DNA of 64,000 bases from Mycolicibacterium tusciae (GTDB taxonomy: Bacteria; Actinomycetota; Actinomycetes; Mycobacteriales; Mycobacteriaceae): assembly GCF_002086795.1 (NCBI RefSeq), contig NZ_MVIM01000007.1, forward strand, positions 186,001 through 250,000. The letters are read 5' to 3'. The position numbers and the translations under genes were made by a program. This document shows, one piece after another, positions 40,960-51,008 of this stretch (within the stretch, counting starts at the first letter, position 1; each line of letters starts with the position of its first letter). The notes under the pieces were generated by a model that had not been told where the DNA came from, did no database searches, and saw nothing but the letters and a program-made list of their open reading frames with translations.

Positions 40960-42191
40960 CCGCCGACGGCCGAATCCGCGTACCGGCGGACCTCGACGCC
41001 GTCACCGCGATCGGCGACGAAGACCACTCGGACGTCGACCCGGCATCGATCGAACGGATCTGGGCGGCGGCACGGTACTGGTATCAAGCGGGCATGCACC
41101 CCGCGATCCAGCTGTGTCTGCGGCACAACGGCAAAGTCGTACTGAACCGCGCCATCGGGCACGGCTGGGGAAACGGGCCGTCGGACCCACCCGACGCCGA
41201 AAAGGTTCCCGTCACGACGGATACGCCGTTCTGCGCGTACTCGGCGGCGAAGGCCATGACGACGACTGTCGTGCACATGCTGGTGGAGCGCGGCGAGTTC
41301 GCGCTCGACGACCGCGTCTGCGACTACCTGCCGACCTACACCAGCCACGGCAAGGACCGCACCACCATCCGGCACGTGATGACGCACAGCGCGGGTGTTC
41401 CGATCTACCGAGGACCACGCGTAGACCTCAAGCGCATAGACGACAGCGCCTACACCCGCGAACAGCTCGGCGCGCTGAAACCGCTGCACCGGCCCGGGCT
41501 CGTGCACATCTACCACGGGCTCACCTGGGGTCCGCTGGTGCGCGAGATCGTCTCGGCTGCCACCGGCAGGAACATCCGCGAGATCCTCGCCACCGAAATC
41601 CTCGACCCACTCGGGTTCCGCTGGACCAATTACGGCGTTGCACCCCAGGATGTTCCGCTGGTGGCACCCAGCCACGCCACCGGGAAACCCATGCCCGCAC
41701 CAATGGAAAGGGTGTTCAAGCTCGCCGTCGGCGGATCGATACACAAGATCATCCCGTTCTCCAACTCAGAGCGCTATCTCACCAGCGTGCTGCCGTCCTC
41801 CAATACCGTGTCGACGGCCAACGAGCTATCGAGGTTCGCCGAGATCCTGCGCCGCGGCGGCGAACTCGATGGAGTGCGGGTGCTGCGGCCGGAGACCCTC
41901 AAAGCCGCGACAACGGAGTGCAGGCGGCTACGCCCAGATGTCGCAACCGGTCTGGTGCCGGCACGCTGGGGAACCGGATACCTGTTGGGCTCCAACAGGT
42001 TCGGTCCGTTCGGCCGCAACGCGCCCGCCGCCTTCGGCAACCTCGGCCTGAGCAATATCGCGGTGTGGGCCGATCCCGAACGCCGGCTGGCAGCTGGTCT
42101 CATCAGCAGCGGCAAGCCCGGTGCGCATCGGGAGGCCAACCGATACCCGGCGCTGATGGACCTCATCGCCTTCGAACTGCCGCGCGGCTGA
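40956..42191 (+). CDS. lipE: Serine hydrolase, beta-lactamase/esterase family (LipE-like)
   Basis: GTG 40956, overlapping the previous stop, gives 411 aa without a signal peptide. The class C beta-lactamase/esterase fold shows S96-x-x-K99 (FCAYSAAKAMT) and, further on, the YHG tyrosine motif (HIYHGLTWG) and HSAGVP. The family includes lipases and esterases; LipE is the M. tuberculosis name at the Rv3775 position, displaced here to the far side of wzm. It converges with the FAD oxidoreductase with no gap between the stop codons. Confidence 0.85.
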   Translation: MTADGRIRVPADLDAVTAIGDEDHSDVDPASIERIWAAARYWYQAGMHPAIQLCLRHNGKVVLNRAIGHGWGNGPSDPPDAEKVPVTTDTPFCAYSAAKAMTTTVVHMLVERGEFALDDRVCDYLPTYTSHGKDRTTIRHVMTHSAGVPIYRGPRVDLKRIDDSAYTREQLGALKPLHRPGLVHIYHGLTWGPLVREIVSAATGRNIREILATEILDPLGFRWTNYGVAPQDVPLVAPSHATGKPMPAPMERVFKLAVGGSIHKIIPFSNSERYLTSVLPSSNTVSTANELSRFAEILRRGGELDGVRVLRPETLKAATTECRRLRPDVATGLVPARWGTGYLLGSNRFGPFGRNAPAAFGNLGLSNIAVWADPERRLAAGLISSGKPGAHREANRYPALMDLIAFELPRG

Positions 42192-43310
42192 TCAGACGGT
42201 GGGCTGGTTGTCCCGCACCCCGCGGTAGATCCCGCGCCGCACAATCAACGACATCAGGATCCGCTCGAACGACCATGCGGGGAACCGGAACGGCTTTCCG
42301 TTCGGCGCAAACACCTCGAGGCCGTCGGACTGGATACCGAGGATCGAACCCCACCGCCTGCTCGCAGGATGGAACGAGCGCAGCGGCTGATCGGCGAACT
42401 CGGCCATGATGTTTCGCGCGAGCAGACCATCGGCGCGGTTGCGCGCCGAACTCCGCAGGGGATCAGTGGCGGCGACGTCGCCGATGGCGAACACGCCGCG
42501 GTGACCGGGCACCCGGAGCTCAGGGGTGACACGAACGAACCCGTGCTCGTCGAGCAACTCCGCGGGCAGCCAGTCCGTGTTGGGCCGAACCCGGCCGATC
42601 GCCCACAGCACGGCGTCCGCGGATGCAGACGGTTGTCCGGTGCTGAATTCGACTGGTGCACTCGTGATGTCGTCGAACTCGAAGCCCTCGGGAATGACCG
42701 CGCGGTGGCCGGAATGCAACTGCACCCCGGCCTCGACCAGCCTCTTGCGCACCTGCTCCCAAGCCCGGTCGTGGTGGTGTTCCAGCGCCCGCTCGCCGGG
42801 GAAGTACAGCGCGACCGACTTTCCCGGCCACGTTCTGGCCACGTTGTACGCACTGCTCACCGCGGCCGCACCGCCGCCGATGACGATCACCGATTCGGCC
42901 GCGGCCATGCGGTCGTGTGCGGAGCGCAGCCCGCCGACGATCTCATCGGCTGTCTGCAGATCGGGCCTACGCCAGAAACCGTTCGAGACTCCCGTCGAGA
43001 TCACCAGCGCGTCATACGGTTCGGCGGCGGCGATACCGTCGGGACGGTTCAGAAAGACCTTGCCCGCATCGAGGTCGACGCCGGTGAGCGTCCCCTGGAC
43101 GGTGCGCACCCGGTCGAGACCGCGGAACCGGTCGAACGGGATCCAGTTATGCCGTGCCCACTCTGCGGGCCGGGACAGCCGCCAACCCAGCTCCTGCCCG
43201 CTGACCAGGCCCGGCTTGGACGAAATGCCGACGACCTCGGCGTGCTTGGCAAGTTTGATCGCGGTCAGCACTCCGCTGTCGCCGAGGCCGGCGATGACCA
43301 CGCGTCGCAT
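42192..43310 (-). CDS. FAD-dependent NAD(P)H oxidoreductase (NDH-2/AIF-like)
   Basis: The 372-aa flavoprotein has a first dinucleotide motif IAGLGDSGVLTA (altered GxGxxG) at the N-terminus, a second one VIVIGGGAAAVSSAYN at about 150, and the FAD motif GVFAIGDVAA near 285. The layout is that of the pyridine-nucleotide disulfide oxidoreductase/AIF group without the redox-active CxxxxC, as in NDH-2 enzymes and FSP1-type quinone reductases. It is the last member of the packed minus-strand run from MTHFR, 43 bp after the PPOX gene. Confidence 0.85.
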   Translation of the reverse strand: MRRVVIAGLGDSGVLTAIKLAKHAEVVGISSKPGLVSGQELGWRLSRPAEWARHNWIPFDRFRGLDRVRTVQGTLTGVDLDAGKVFLNRPDGIAAAEPYDALVISTGVSNGFWRRPDLQTADEIVGGLRSAHDRMAAAESVIVIGGGAAAVSSAYNVARTWPGKSVALYFPGERALEHHHDRAWEQVRKRLVEAGVQLHSGHRAVIPEGFEFDDITSAPVEFSTGQPSASADAVLWAIGRVRPNTDWLPAELLDEHGFVRVTPELRVPGHRGVFAIGDVAATDPLRSSARNRADGLLARNIMAEFADQPLRSFHPASRRWGSILGIQSDGLEVFAPNGKPFRFPAWSFERILMSLIVRRGIYRGVRDNQPTV

Positions 43311-43353
43311 CCGGTCACCATAGCCGGGCTAGGTATTTCCGTGCGACAGGGCG

Positions 43354-43776
43354 TCAGCGGAGCTTTTCGCCGTAGACGCGCTCCACGCTCATCGTCATCA
43401 GGACCCGGCGGTCGGACACCATCACCGACCGGTACTCCTCCCAGTCCGGATGCTCTCCGGCGGCATTGCGGTAGTAGTCGACGAGCGCCTGCACCTCGGG
43501 GCCGTTCGGGTCGGCGCCGGGCCCGGTCAGCGTCACCGATCCCTCGGCGGTGGCCCAGGCCCAGCCGTCGGAACTCGTGACCTCGATCGCGGCGCGCGGA
43601 TCCCGGCGCAGATTGGCGGTCTTGGCGCGACCCTCGGTCATCGACACGTAGATGACGTCGGCGTCGCGGTCGTAGAACGGTGTCACCGGGGACAGCTGCG
43701 GGAGGCCGTTGGCCTTGATCGTGGCCAGTACTCCGAGTCGGCTCTCGGCGAGCAGCGTGCGGGGGTCAAAGGTCAT
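43354..43776 (-). CDS. PPOX-class (F420-dependent-type) oxidoreductase
   Basis: The 140-aa split-barrel protein starts at ATG 43776. LLAESRLGVLATIKANGLPQLSPV at the N-terminus is the mycobacterial PPOX/FDOR signature; VSMTEGRAKTANLRRDPRAAI follows, and the tail has RRVLMTMSVERVYGEKL. Many actinobacterial members bind F420 rather than FMN and reduce enones or biliverdin, but the cofactor cannot be decided here. It lies 29 bp after the glutaminyl cyclase gene. Confidence 0.83.
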   Translation of the reverse strand: MTFDPRTLLAESRLGVLATIKANGLPQLSPVTPFYDRDADVIYVSMTEGRAKTANLRRDPRAAIEVTSSDGWAWATAEGSVTLTGPGADPNGPEVQALVDYYRNAAGEHPDWEEYRSVMVSDRRVLMTMSVERVYGEKLR

Positions 43777-43805
43777 GTGTGGCGCAACCCGATCCGGCGC
43801 GGCGA

Positions 43806-44600
43806 CTATTCCGATGGGGCGTCGATGCGGACCCGGTACATCTTCGGCCAGTACTTGCCGGTGATCAGGTATTCGTCGCCGTCAATGTGGGCAATGCCGT
43901 TCAACACCTTCTGACGGTCGCGGCCTGCGTTTCCTGCCAGCTCACTGGCATCCACGACGGTGTTCACCTCGCCGCTCCCGGGGTCGATCCGCACGATCGT
44001 GTCGGACGTCCAGACGTTGGCCCACACCTGACCATCGACGCATTCGAGCTCATTGAGGTTTGTCAGCGGGTCGCCGTCGCGCGTGACCGCAACCGAACCC
44101 GTCTCGGCGAACGTCTCCGGATCATGGAAGAACAGCCGGTCTGACCCGTCGCTGCGGACCAGTCGATCCCCGTCGGCACATAGCCCCCAGCCCTCGCCGT
44201 TGACCGGTACCTCGCGCAGCGGGGTCATGGTGTTCTTGTCCCACTCGACGGCCACCTTGTTCTGCCAGGTGAGTTCCCAGATCCGGTCGCCGACGACGGT
44301 GATGCCCTCGCCGTAGTAGTTGTTGGGCGCCGCGGCAGCGCGCAGGACCGCCCCCGTTTCCGGGTCGAGTTCGCGCACCTGCGAGGCGCCCGCGACACCC
44401 GTGCCCTCGTAGAGCCTGGGACCGTCGAACTCCAAGCCCTGAGTCCAGGCGGTCGTGTCGTGGGGCATCTCGGCGAGCACCTCGGGCTTGATCGTCGGCA
44501 CCGGACCCTTCGCCGTGGTGGTCTCGCCGGGTGTCGGTCCGCCTCCGCAGCCGGCGACCAGCACGCTCACCACGGCAGCCCAGATGATGCTGTTGCGCAT
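43806..44600 (-). CDS. Glutaminyl-peptide cyclotransferase, exported lipoprotein
   Basis: The 264-aa protein has a lipobox LVAGC (residue 18), so it is lipidated at the outer face of the membrane. The remainder is a five-bladed-propeller-like glutaminyl cyclase of plant/bacterial type: DTTAWTQGLEFDG, YEGTGVAGASQVRELDPETG, NNYYGEGITV, NELECVDGQVWANVW, and VLNGIAHIDG. This family converts N-terminal glutamine to pyroglutamate. It is 18 bp downstream of hrpA on the same strand. Confidence 0.9.
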   Translation of the reverse strand: MRNSIIWAAVVSVLVAGCGGGPTPGETTTAKGPVPTIKPEVLAEMPHDTTAWTQGLEFDGPRLYEGTGVAGASQVRELDPETGAVLRAAAAPNNYYGEGITVVGDRIWELTWQNKVAVEWDKNTMTPLREVPVNGEGWGLCADGDRLVRSDGSDRLFFHDPETFAETGSVAVTRDGDPLTNLNELECVDGQVWANVWTSDTIVRIDPGSGEVNTVVDASELAGNAGRDRQKVLNGIAHIDGDEYLITGKYWPKMYRVRIDAPSE

Positions 44601-44618
44601 ACCTATAGATACCCGTCC

Positions 44619-47600
44619 TCACGGTGTGACGGCGTCGATCGCCCGGTAGATCCGCTTCTCGCTGACCGGCCGCGGGGTGCCGAGCTGCTGTGCCCACAGG
44701 CTGACCCGCAGCTCCTCGATCTGCCGGGCGATGTCACCAATGTCGTCGGCGCCCGCGCGGGTCGGCGACAGCGCACCAATCAGGTCGTCGAGTGCGTCCT
44801 GGACATCGTGCACGCGCTGCATCCGTTCGCGGTCCGCGCCGACGGCGTGCGGCAGCCGCTCGAGTCGCCGGTTGATGGCGGTCAGATAGCGGGTGAGGTC
44901 GATGAGCCGCGTGGCCCCGGTGGCGGTGACGAAGCCCTTCGGCATGAGCCTGGCGAGCTGATCGCGAATGTCGGCGATCGCGTCGGCCTGCGTCGGCGGC
45001 GGCGCGGCGGGCAGCGCGAGGTCGACGTCGTGGGCCGCGGCGAGCACCTTCTCGACCTGGCCGAGGATCGCCTGCGTGGTGGGTACCAGTTGATCGGCGA
45101 CGCGGTCGCGCAGCGCAGTGAACTCGGCGCGGGTCCACACCGGTGCCGGCGCAAGCCGGTCGGTCGCCGCGTCGGCGCAGTCGTCGAGCAGCGCCGCGAG
45201 CGATCCGTCGGGGTTCGCGCCAAGTGCCAGCCGGGCGCGTGGATCCAGTTGGCGCTCGAGGTTCTTCACCGGCGAGGGCACGGCCAGTCGCAGCAGCCTT
45301 CGGATACCCGGCACCATCGCCGCCGCCTGCTCGGCTTCGGTCGGGAACACGCGGATGTCGACCGCGGCTCCGGCGTCGACCAGGGCGGGGAAGCCGCGCA
45401 CGGCGTGCCCGCCGCTGGCGCGTTCGACGGTGCGGGGTAGCTCGTCGAGATCGTCGGGCCACGTGCGCAGTCCGGTCCGTTCCAGCTCTCCTGCAACCGC
45501 TTCGGCGACGGCACGGCGAATCGGCGCGGCCAGCTGGGTCTGCAGGGTCTCGAGGTCCTTGCCGCGCGCGACCTCCTTGCCGTCGGACTCGACGGCGAAC
45601 GTGACCCGAAGGTGCGGCGGCAGCTTGTCGAGGTCGAACGCGTCGATCGGCACGAGCACTCGAGTCAGCCGGTGCAGTTCACGCTGCAGGGCCTGCAGAA
45701 TCGGTTCGCCGTCCGGTTCGATCGAGGCGAGCACGGCGCGCGCGGTGTCCGGTGCGGGAACGAAGTTGCGGCGCAGGTCCTTTGGCAGTGACTTGATCAG
45801 TGCGGTGATGAGCTCCTCGCGCAAGGCCGGCACCTGCCAGCTGAATTCGTCACCGCCGAGCCGCGCCAGCACCTCGACGGGCACGTGCACGGTCACCCCG
45901 TCGTCCTCGGCGCCCGGTTCGAATCGATACGTCAGCGGCAGCGACAGCTCGTCGGCCTGCCAGGTGTCCGGCCCCTCTGCGGCCGCGTCATCCTTGCGCA
46001 GCAGGTCGTCGCGGGTCAGCGTGAGCAGCTCAGGTGTCTTGTGCCGCTGTTTTTTCCACCACGCGTCGAAGTGCTTCGCCGACACGGCGTTTGCGGGCAC
46101 ACGTGCGTCGTAGAACGCATAGACCTCGTCGTCGCCGACCAGCAGGTCGCGCCTGCGCGCCTTCTCCTCGAGTTCCTCCAATTCCTCGCGCAGCCGCGCA
46201 TTATCGCGGAAAAAGTGGTGCCGTGTCTGCCAGTCGCCCTCGACCAGGGCATGGCGGATGAACAGTTCACGGGCGACCTCAGGCTCCACCGTCGCGTAGC
46301 CGACCCGCCGACGTGGCACCAGCGGCAGTCCGAACAGCGTCACGCGTTCGTAGGCCATCACGGCGCCGCGCTGTGCGTCCCAGTGCGGCTCACTGTAAGT
46401 GCGTATAAGGAGATTCGTACCGACCTTTTCGATGGTCTCCGGCTGGATCCGTGCTGCGATTCGGCCGTACAGCCGGCTGGTCTCGACGAGGTCGGCGACG
46501 ACGATCCACCGTGGCGGACGCTTCGTCAGCACCGAACCGGGAGCGAGGACGAACTTGACGTTGCGTGCACCCTGAAAATCGCGAGACTCGCCCTCGCGCA
46601 ATCCGATATGCGACAGCAGACCGGCCAGCAGCGCCGCGTGCACCCGCGCGGGGTCAGCAGGTTCGGGATCGTCGGACTCCCTGATGCCGAGGTCCCTGGC
46701 GATGCTGCGCAGCTGCCCCCTCAGGTCCTGCCATTCGCGGATCCGCAGATAGTGCAGGAACTCTTCGCGGCACATCCGTCGAAACGCATTGCCCGAACGT
46801 TCCTTTCGCTGCTCACCGAGATAGCGCCACAGGTTCAGATAGGAGATGAAATCGGAGTTCTCATCGGCGAACCTGGCGTGCTTCTGACGTGCCGCCTCTT
46901 CGCGGTCGGCCGGCCGCTCACGCGGATCGGGGATCGCGAGCGCCGCGGCGAGCACGAGAATTTCGCGCACGCAGTCTTCCTCGTCGGCCTGCAGGATCAT
47001 TCGCCCCAGGCGCGGGTCGACGGGCAACTGCGCCAACCGCCGCCCGATATCGGTGATGACGCCGTTGGCATCGAAGGCACCGAGTTCCTGCAGCAGCACG
47101 ACGCCGTCGCGAATGCTGCGGCGATCGGGCGGATCGAGGAACGGAAACGTCTCTATATCACCGAGATTCAGCGCCGCCATCTGCAGGATGACCGCGGCGA
47201 GATTGGTGCGCAGGATCTCCGGGTCGGTGTAGCGCGGCCGCGATTCGAAGTCGTCTTCGGAATAGAGGCGGATGCACACACCGGGCGCGGTACGGCCCGA
47301 GCGGCCCGCGCGTTGGGCGGCGGACGCCTGCGAGATCGGCTCGATCGGCAACCGTTGCACCTTGGTCCGGCGGCTGTACCGCGAGATGCGGGCGGTGCCG
47401 GGGTCGACGACGTAGCGGATACCGGGCACCGTCAGCGATGTCTCGGCGACGTTGGTGGCCAACACGATTCGGCGTCCGCTCCGGCTTGTCTGGAAGACCC
47501 GCTGCTGTTCGGCGGTGGGCAGGCGGGCGTAGAGCGGCAGCACCTCGGTGTTCTTCAGAGGACGTAAAGCCTCTGCGGTGTCGCGGATCTCACGCTCACC

Positions 47601-48515
47601 GGAAAGGAACACCAGGACGTCGCCTGGCGGTTCGGCGGACAGTTCGTCGACGGCGTGGACGATGGCCTCGGTCTGGTCGCGCAATTCGGTGCGCACCACC
47701 TCGTGGTCGGGATCGTCGGGATCATCGGAATCGTCGACCAGAACGGGCACTTCGAGCGGCCGGTACCGGATCTCGACCGGATACGTCCGACCCGACACCT
47801 CGACAATAGGCGCTCCGCCGAAGTGCGCGGCGAAGCGCTCCGGCTCGATCGTCGCGGAGGTGACGATCACCTTGAGGTCAGGCCGTCGCGGCAGGAGCTC
47901 ACGCAGATAGCCGAGCAGAAAGTCGATGTTGAGGCTGCGCTCGTGCGCCTCGTCGAGGATGAGCGTGTCGTAGCGCAGAAGTCGGCGATCGCGCTGGATC
48001 TCGGCAAGCAGGATGCCGTCTGTCATCAGCTTCACCAGGGTGCGGTCGCTGGCCTGATCGGTGAACCGCACGGTGTAACCGACGGCATCACCCAGCGCGG
48101 TGCCCAACTCGTCGGCGATGCGTTGTCCGACCGTGCGCGCGGCGAGGCGGCGCGGTTGCGTGTGGCCGATCGTGCCTCGGATGCCGCGGCCGAGTTCGAG
48201 GCAGATCTTCGGCAGCTGCGTCGTCTTCCCCGAGCCCGTCTCCCCGGCGACGATGACGACCTGGTGGTCGGTGATCGCCTTGGCGATCTCGTCGCGGCGC
48301 TCGCTGACCGGAAGGTCGGGATAGGTGATCGCAGGCACCGCGGCCAGCCGGGTCGCGATCAGACCTTCGCCCGCGGCGACCTGGTCGGCGATCGGCCGCA
48401 GTTTGTCGGGCCCGGCGCCGCGAAGGTTCTTGAGACGCCTGCCAAGGCGTGCCGCGTCGCGGATCGTCAGGCCGTCGAGGCGCTGGCGAAGCTCAGCGGC
48501 TGACAGCTCAGACAT
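44619..48515 (-). CDS. hrpA: ATP-dependent RNA helicase HrpA
   Basis: The 1298-aa DEAH helicase shows motif I AGETGSGKTTQLP, motif Ia TQPRRLAARTVG, motif II DEAHERS, motif III TSATIE and motif VI QRAGRSGRTAPG. A helicase-associated (HA2) and OB region follow, then a long C-terminal DUF3418 domain (about 720-1290) typical of HrpA. The length is normal for the protein. HrpA unwinds structured mRNA and rescues stalled ribosomes in Escherichia coli. ATG 48515 is three bases after the MTHFR stop, so the two are in one transcript. Confidence 0.95.
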   Translation of the reverse strand: MSELSAAELRQRLDGLTIRDAARLGRRLKNLRGAGPDKLRPIADQVAAGEGLIATRLAAVPAITYPDLPVSERRDEIAKAITDHQVVIVAGETGSGKTTQLPKICLELGRGIRGTIGHTQPRRLAARTVGQRIADELGTALGDAVGYTVRFTDQASDRTLVKLMTDGILLAEIQRDRRLLRYDTLILDEAHERSLNIDFLLGYLRELLPRRPDLKVIVTSATIEPERFAAHFGGAPIVEVSGRTYPVEIRYRPLEVPVLVDDSDDPDDPDHEVVRTELRDQTEAIVHAVDELSAEPPGDVLVFLSGEREIRDTAEALRPLKNTEVLPLYARLPTAEQQRVFQTSRSGRRIVLATNVAETSLTVPGIRYVVDPGTARISRYSRRTKVQRLPIEPISQASAAQRAGRSGRTAPGVCIRLYSEDDFESRPRYTDPEILRTNLAAVILQMAALNLGDIETFPFLDPPDRRSIRDGVVLLQELGAFDANGVITDIGRRLAQLPVDPRLGRMILQADEEDCVREILVLAAALAIPDPRERPADREEAARQKHARFADENSDFISYLNLWRYLGEQRKERSGNAFRRMCREEFLHYLRIREWQDLRGQLRSIARDLGIRESDDPEPADPARVHAALLAGLLSHIGLREGESRDFQGARNVKFVLAPGSVLTKRPPRWIVVADLVETSRLYGRIAARIQPETIEKVGTNLLIRTYSEPHWDAQRGAVMAYERVTLFGLPLVPRRRVGYATVEPEVARELFIRHALVEGDWQTRHHFFRDNARLREELEELEEKARRRDLLVGDDEVYAFYDARVPANAVSAKHFDAWWKKQRHKTPELLTLTRDDLLRKDDAAAEGPDTWQADELSLPLTYRFEPGAEDDGVTVHVPVEVLARLGGDEFSWQVPALREELITALIKSLPKDLRRNFVPAPDTARAVLASIEPDGEPILQALQRELHRLTRVLVPIDAFDLDKLPPHLRVTFAVESDGKEVARGKDLETLQTQLAAPIRRAVAEAVAGELERTGLRTWPDDLDELPRTVERASGGHAVRGFPALVDAGAAVDIRVFPTEAEQAAAMVPGIRRLLRLAVPSPVKNLERQLDPRARLALGANPDGSLAALLDDCADAATDRLAPAPVWTRAEFTALRDRVADQLVPTTQAILGQVEKVLAAAHDVDLALPAAPPPTQADAIADIRDQLARLMPKGFVTATGATRLIDLTRYLTAINRRLERLPHAVGADRERMQRVHDVQDALDDLIGALSPTRAGADDIGDIARQIEELRVSLWAQQLGTPRPVSEKRIYRAIDAVTP

Positions 48516-48518
48516 GGA

Positions 48519-49409
48519 TCAGGAGTCGGGTGACCAGTAGGCGAGCATCTCGGCGAACGTCTGAAACGCCGGCGTGGACACCCCGTAGGTCGCCTCGAAG
48601 TGCACGCTGATCGGGAACCCCAGCTCGCCGACCCCGTCGACCACCCGCTTGTACAGATCGACCATCAGCACCCGCTTCGCCGACGGCTCGGTGGCGGCCA
48701 GCTGCTTGACGAACTCCTGTTCGGCGGCGACGGCGGCGTTGCCCTGGTCCTGGATCAACCAGTTGATGAGGCCGACGTTGGTCTCCACCTTCGGGACGAA
48801 GCCGAACGACAGCAGGATCTCGGGCCGATGGTCGGTCTCCTTCGCGAAGTTGCGCAGGAACCCGACGATCGCGTCGGAGTACAGCAGCTGGGTCATGCCG
48901 TACGTCGCGCCCTGATCGCACTTGAAGTTGAAGCGACCGTGTTCGCCCTCGCGGGTCGGGATCAGGATGACACCGCGGTTGGGCACCAGGTCGTCGTAGA
49001 TCGACAGGGCGTCCGTCGGCGCAACGCCGGACCCTTCGCCGTCGTTCATGGTGCGCGGCACACCGACGAAGGCGATGCCGTCGAATCCCGCCGAACTCAG
49101 CTTGGTCAGCCGCTGACGCAACGACGCTTTGTCCAGGAACGCGGTCACCTGGGTGCACAGGCCGTTCATCGCGCTCAGCTCGGGCCTGATCTCGTTCCAG
49201 AAGTCGAGGACGTCCATCTTCGGCTTCATCTCGATCGGCCGGTCATCGTCCTCTTCGATCATTCCGGGAATCATCACGTGCCGGATCCGGCCCTGCAGGC
49301 CGGTCTCCTCAGCGCACCTCAGCACCTTCTGCGCTTCCTCGAGCGCCCGCTCATGCCCGTTTTCGACGTTTGGCGGGACGAGCTCGAGCGCGATGGTATT
49401 CAGCGTCAC
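48519..49409 (-). CDS. Mycobacterial-type methylenetetrahydrofolate reductase
   Basis: GTG 49409 with AGGGAG seven bases upstream gives 296 aa. The protein begins VTLNTIALELVPPN and contains RHVMIPGMIEEDDDRPIEM, GFDGIAFVGVPRTMNDGEG, and NFKCDQGATYGMTQLLYSD, a (beta/alpha)8 pattern matching the mycobacterial enzyme group. These enzymes reduce 5,10-methylene-THF to 5-methyl-THF with NADH and lack flavin. The reaction feeds methionine synthase. It heads a run of five closely spaced genes on the minus strand. Confidence 0.9.
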   Translation of the reverse strand: MTLNTIALELVPPNVENGHERALEEAQKVLRCAEETGLQGRIRHVMIPGMIEEDDDRPIEMKPKMDVLDFWNEIRPELSAMNGLCTQVTAFLDKASLRQRLTKLSSAGFDGIAFVGVPRTMNDGEGSGVAPTDALSIYDDLVPNRGVILIPTREGEHGRFNFKCDQGATYGMTQLLYSDAIVGFLRNFAKETDHRPEILLSFGFVPKVETNVGLINWLIQDQGNAAVAAEQEFVKQLAATEPSAKRVLMVDLYKRVVDGVGELGFPISVHFEATYGVSTPAFQTFAEMLAYWSPDS

Positions 49410-49531
49410 CGAACTGCTCCCTGATCGAAATCTCCAACGTCCCTCGGCGCGGCGGGTCCCCGATGACCGCACGCATTTGCCGGGGACCTCACCTTACAGA
49501 CCGGGCCTGTCACCGTCCGTAGGCTGGTGGC

Positions 49532-51007
49532 GTGAGCGTTGCACCCGACACGGGCTCCGATACGCCGATCGCGCTGGCCGACCGTTTCGCGCGCGAGTTG
49601 CCCGAGCTGGCCGTCCGCTGGCAGGCCGAAGCCGCCCCCGAGCCTCGTCTACTCGTTCTCAACGAGCAGCTGGCCACCCAGCTCGGCCTTGACGCCCGCT
49701 GGCTGCGGGGCCCCGACGGGGTGCGGTTCCTCACCGGCAACCTGGTCCCCGACAGCGCCGCGCCGGTGGCCCAGGCCTACTCCGGACATCAGTTCGGCGG
49801 CTATGTTCCCCGCCTCGGCGACGGCCGCGCACTATTGCTGGGCGAACTCGCCGCCGTCGACGGCGGCTACCGCGACCTCCACCTCAAAGGTTCGGGCAGA
49901 ACGCCGTTCGCCCGGGGTGGAGACGGTCTCGCGGCGGTCGGACCGATGCTGCGCGAATACCTCATCAGCGAGGGGATGCACGCCCTCGGTATCCCGACCA
50001 CCCGTTCGCTGGCGGTGGTCGCGACGGGTCGCTCGGTGCAACGCGAGACCCCGCTGCCCGGCGCGGTGCTGGCCCGCGTCGCGAGCAGCCACCTGCGCGT
50101 AGGCACCTTCCAGTACGTGGCGGCCGGCGGTGACGAAGGCCTGCTGCGACGATTGGCCGACTACGCCATCGCCCGTCACTATCCGGATGCGGCCAACGCC
50201 GACAATCCCTACCTCGCGCTGTTCGGTGCCGTGGGCGCAGCCCAAGCGGCGCTGATCGTGCAGTGGATGCTCGTCGGCTTCGTGCACGGCGTGATGAACA
50301 CGGACAACATGACGATCTCCGGCGAGACCATCGACTACGGGCCGTGCGCGTTCATGGAGGCCTACGACCCAGAGGCGGTGTTCAGCTCGATCGACTCCTG
50401 GGGCCGCTACGCCTACGGAAATCAGCCGTCGATCGCGGGATGGAACCTTGCCCGGTTCGCCGAGACGCTGCTGCCGCTGATCGACACCGATCAGAACCGG
50501 GCGGTGGAACTCGCCCAGGAGAGCCTCACCGGCTTCGGGGCGCAACTCCAGGCGGCGCTGGCGACCGGGATGCGCGCCAAGCTCGGGCTGAACGACGGCT
50601 CGGATGAAGAGGTCGCGACGCCGTTGATGAACGACGTACTCGCGCTACTCGCGGAAAGCCACGTCGACTTCACCTCGTTCTTCCGCAACCTCGGCCAAGC
50701 GGCCCGCGGCGACACCGAGCCGGCGCGCGGCATGTTCATGAACCTCGCCGGATTTGACGAATGGCTCACGCGGTGGCGAGCGTTGAACCCGGACGCCGAG
50801 CTGATGGATCGGGTCAACCCGATCTACATTCCGCGCAATCACCTCGTCGAGGAGGCGCTGGCTGCGGCGACCGACGGCGACCTCACTCCGATGGAGCGCC
50901 TCCTGGAGGCGGTGAGCGCACCGTACGACGAACGTGCCGGCCTGGAGCGCTACGCCGAACCCGCACCCGAGGACTTCGGTAAGTACCGAACCTTCTGCGG
51001 GACGTGA
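49532..51007 (+). CDS. selO: Protein adenylyltransferase SelO (YdiU family)
   Basis: The 491-aa pseudokinase-fold protein transfers AMP to hydroxyl side chains of proteins and is linked to redox stress. Motifs present are K119 in [17 protein letters not shown], the catalytic region [22 protein letters not shown] with the DNM and DYG metal ligands, and SYAPDDR-like [17 protein letters not shown]. The C-terminus ends TFCGT, and C489 takes the place of selenocysteine found in eukaryotic SelO. GTG 49532 starts the gene. It converges with the sigma factor gene, one base between the stop codons. Confidence 0.95.
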   Translation: MSVAPDTGSDTPIALADRFARELPELAVRWQAEAAPEPRLLVLNEQLATQLGLDARWLRGPDGVRFLTGNLVPDSAAPVAQAYSGHQFGGYVPRLGDGRALLLGELAAVDGGYRDLHLKGSGRTPFARGGDGLAAVGPMLREYLISEGMHALGIPTTRSLAVVATGRSVQRETPLPGAVLARVASSHLRVGTFQYVAAGGDEGLLRRLADYAIARHYPDAANADNPYLALFGAVGAAQAALIVQWMLVGFVHGVMNTDNMTISGETIDYGPCAFMEAYDPEAVFSSIDSWGRYAYGNQPSIAGWNLARFAETLLPLIDTDQNRAVELAQESLTGFGAQLQAALATGMRAKLGLNDGSDEEVATPLMNDVLALLAESHVDFTSFFRNLGQAARGDTEPARGMFMNLAGFDEWLTRWRALNPDAELMDRVNPIYIPRNHLVEEALAAATDGDLTPMERLLEAVSAPYDERAGLERYAEPAPEDFGKYRTFCGT

Positions 51008-51008
51008 C

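Noticed and set aside
45885..47567. Long plus-strand reading frame (560 codons) opposite hrpA
   Set aside because: It is antisense to conserved helicase motifs, is rich in Arg, His and Gly, and has no domain; high-GC codon bias opens such frames.
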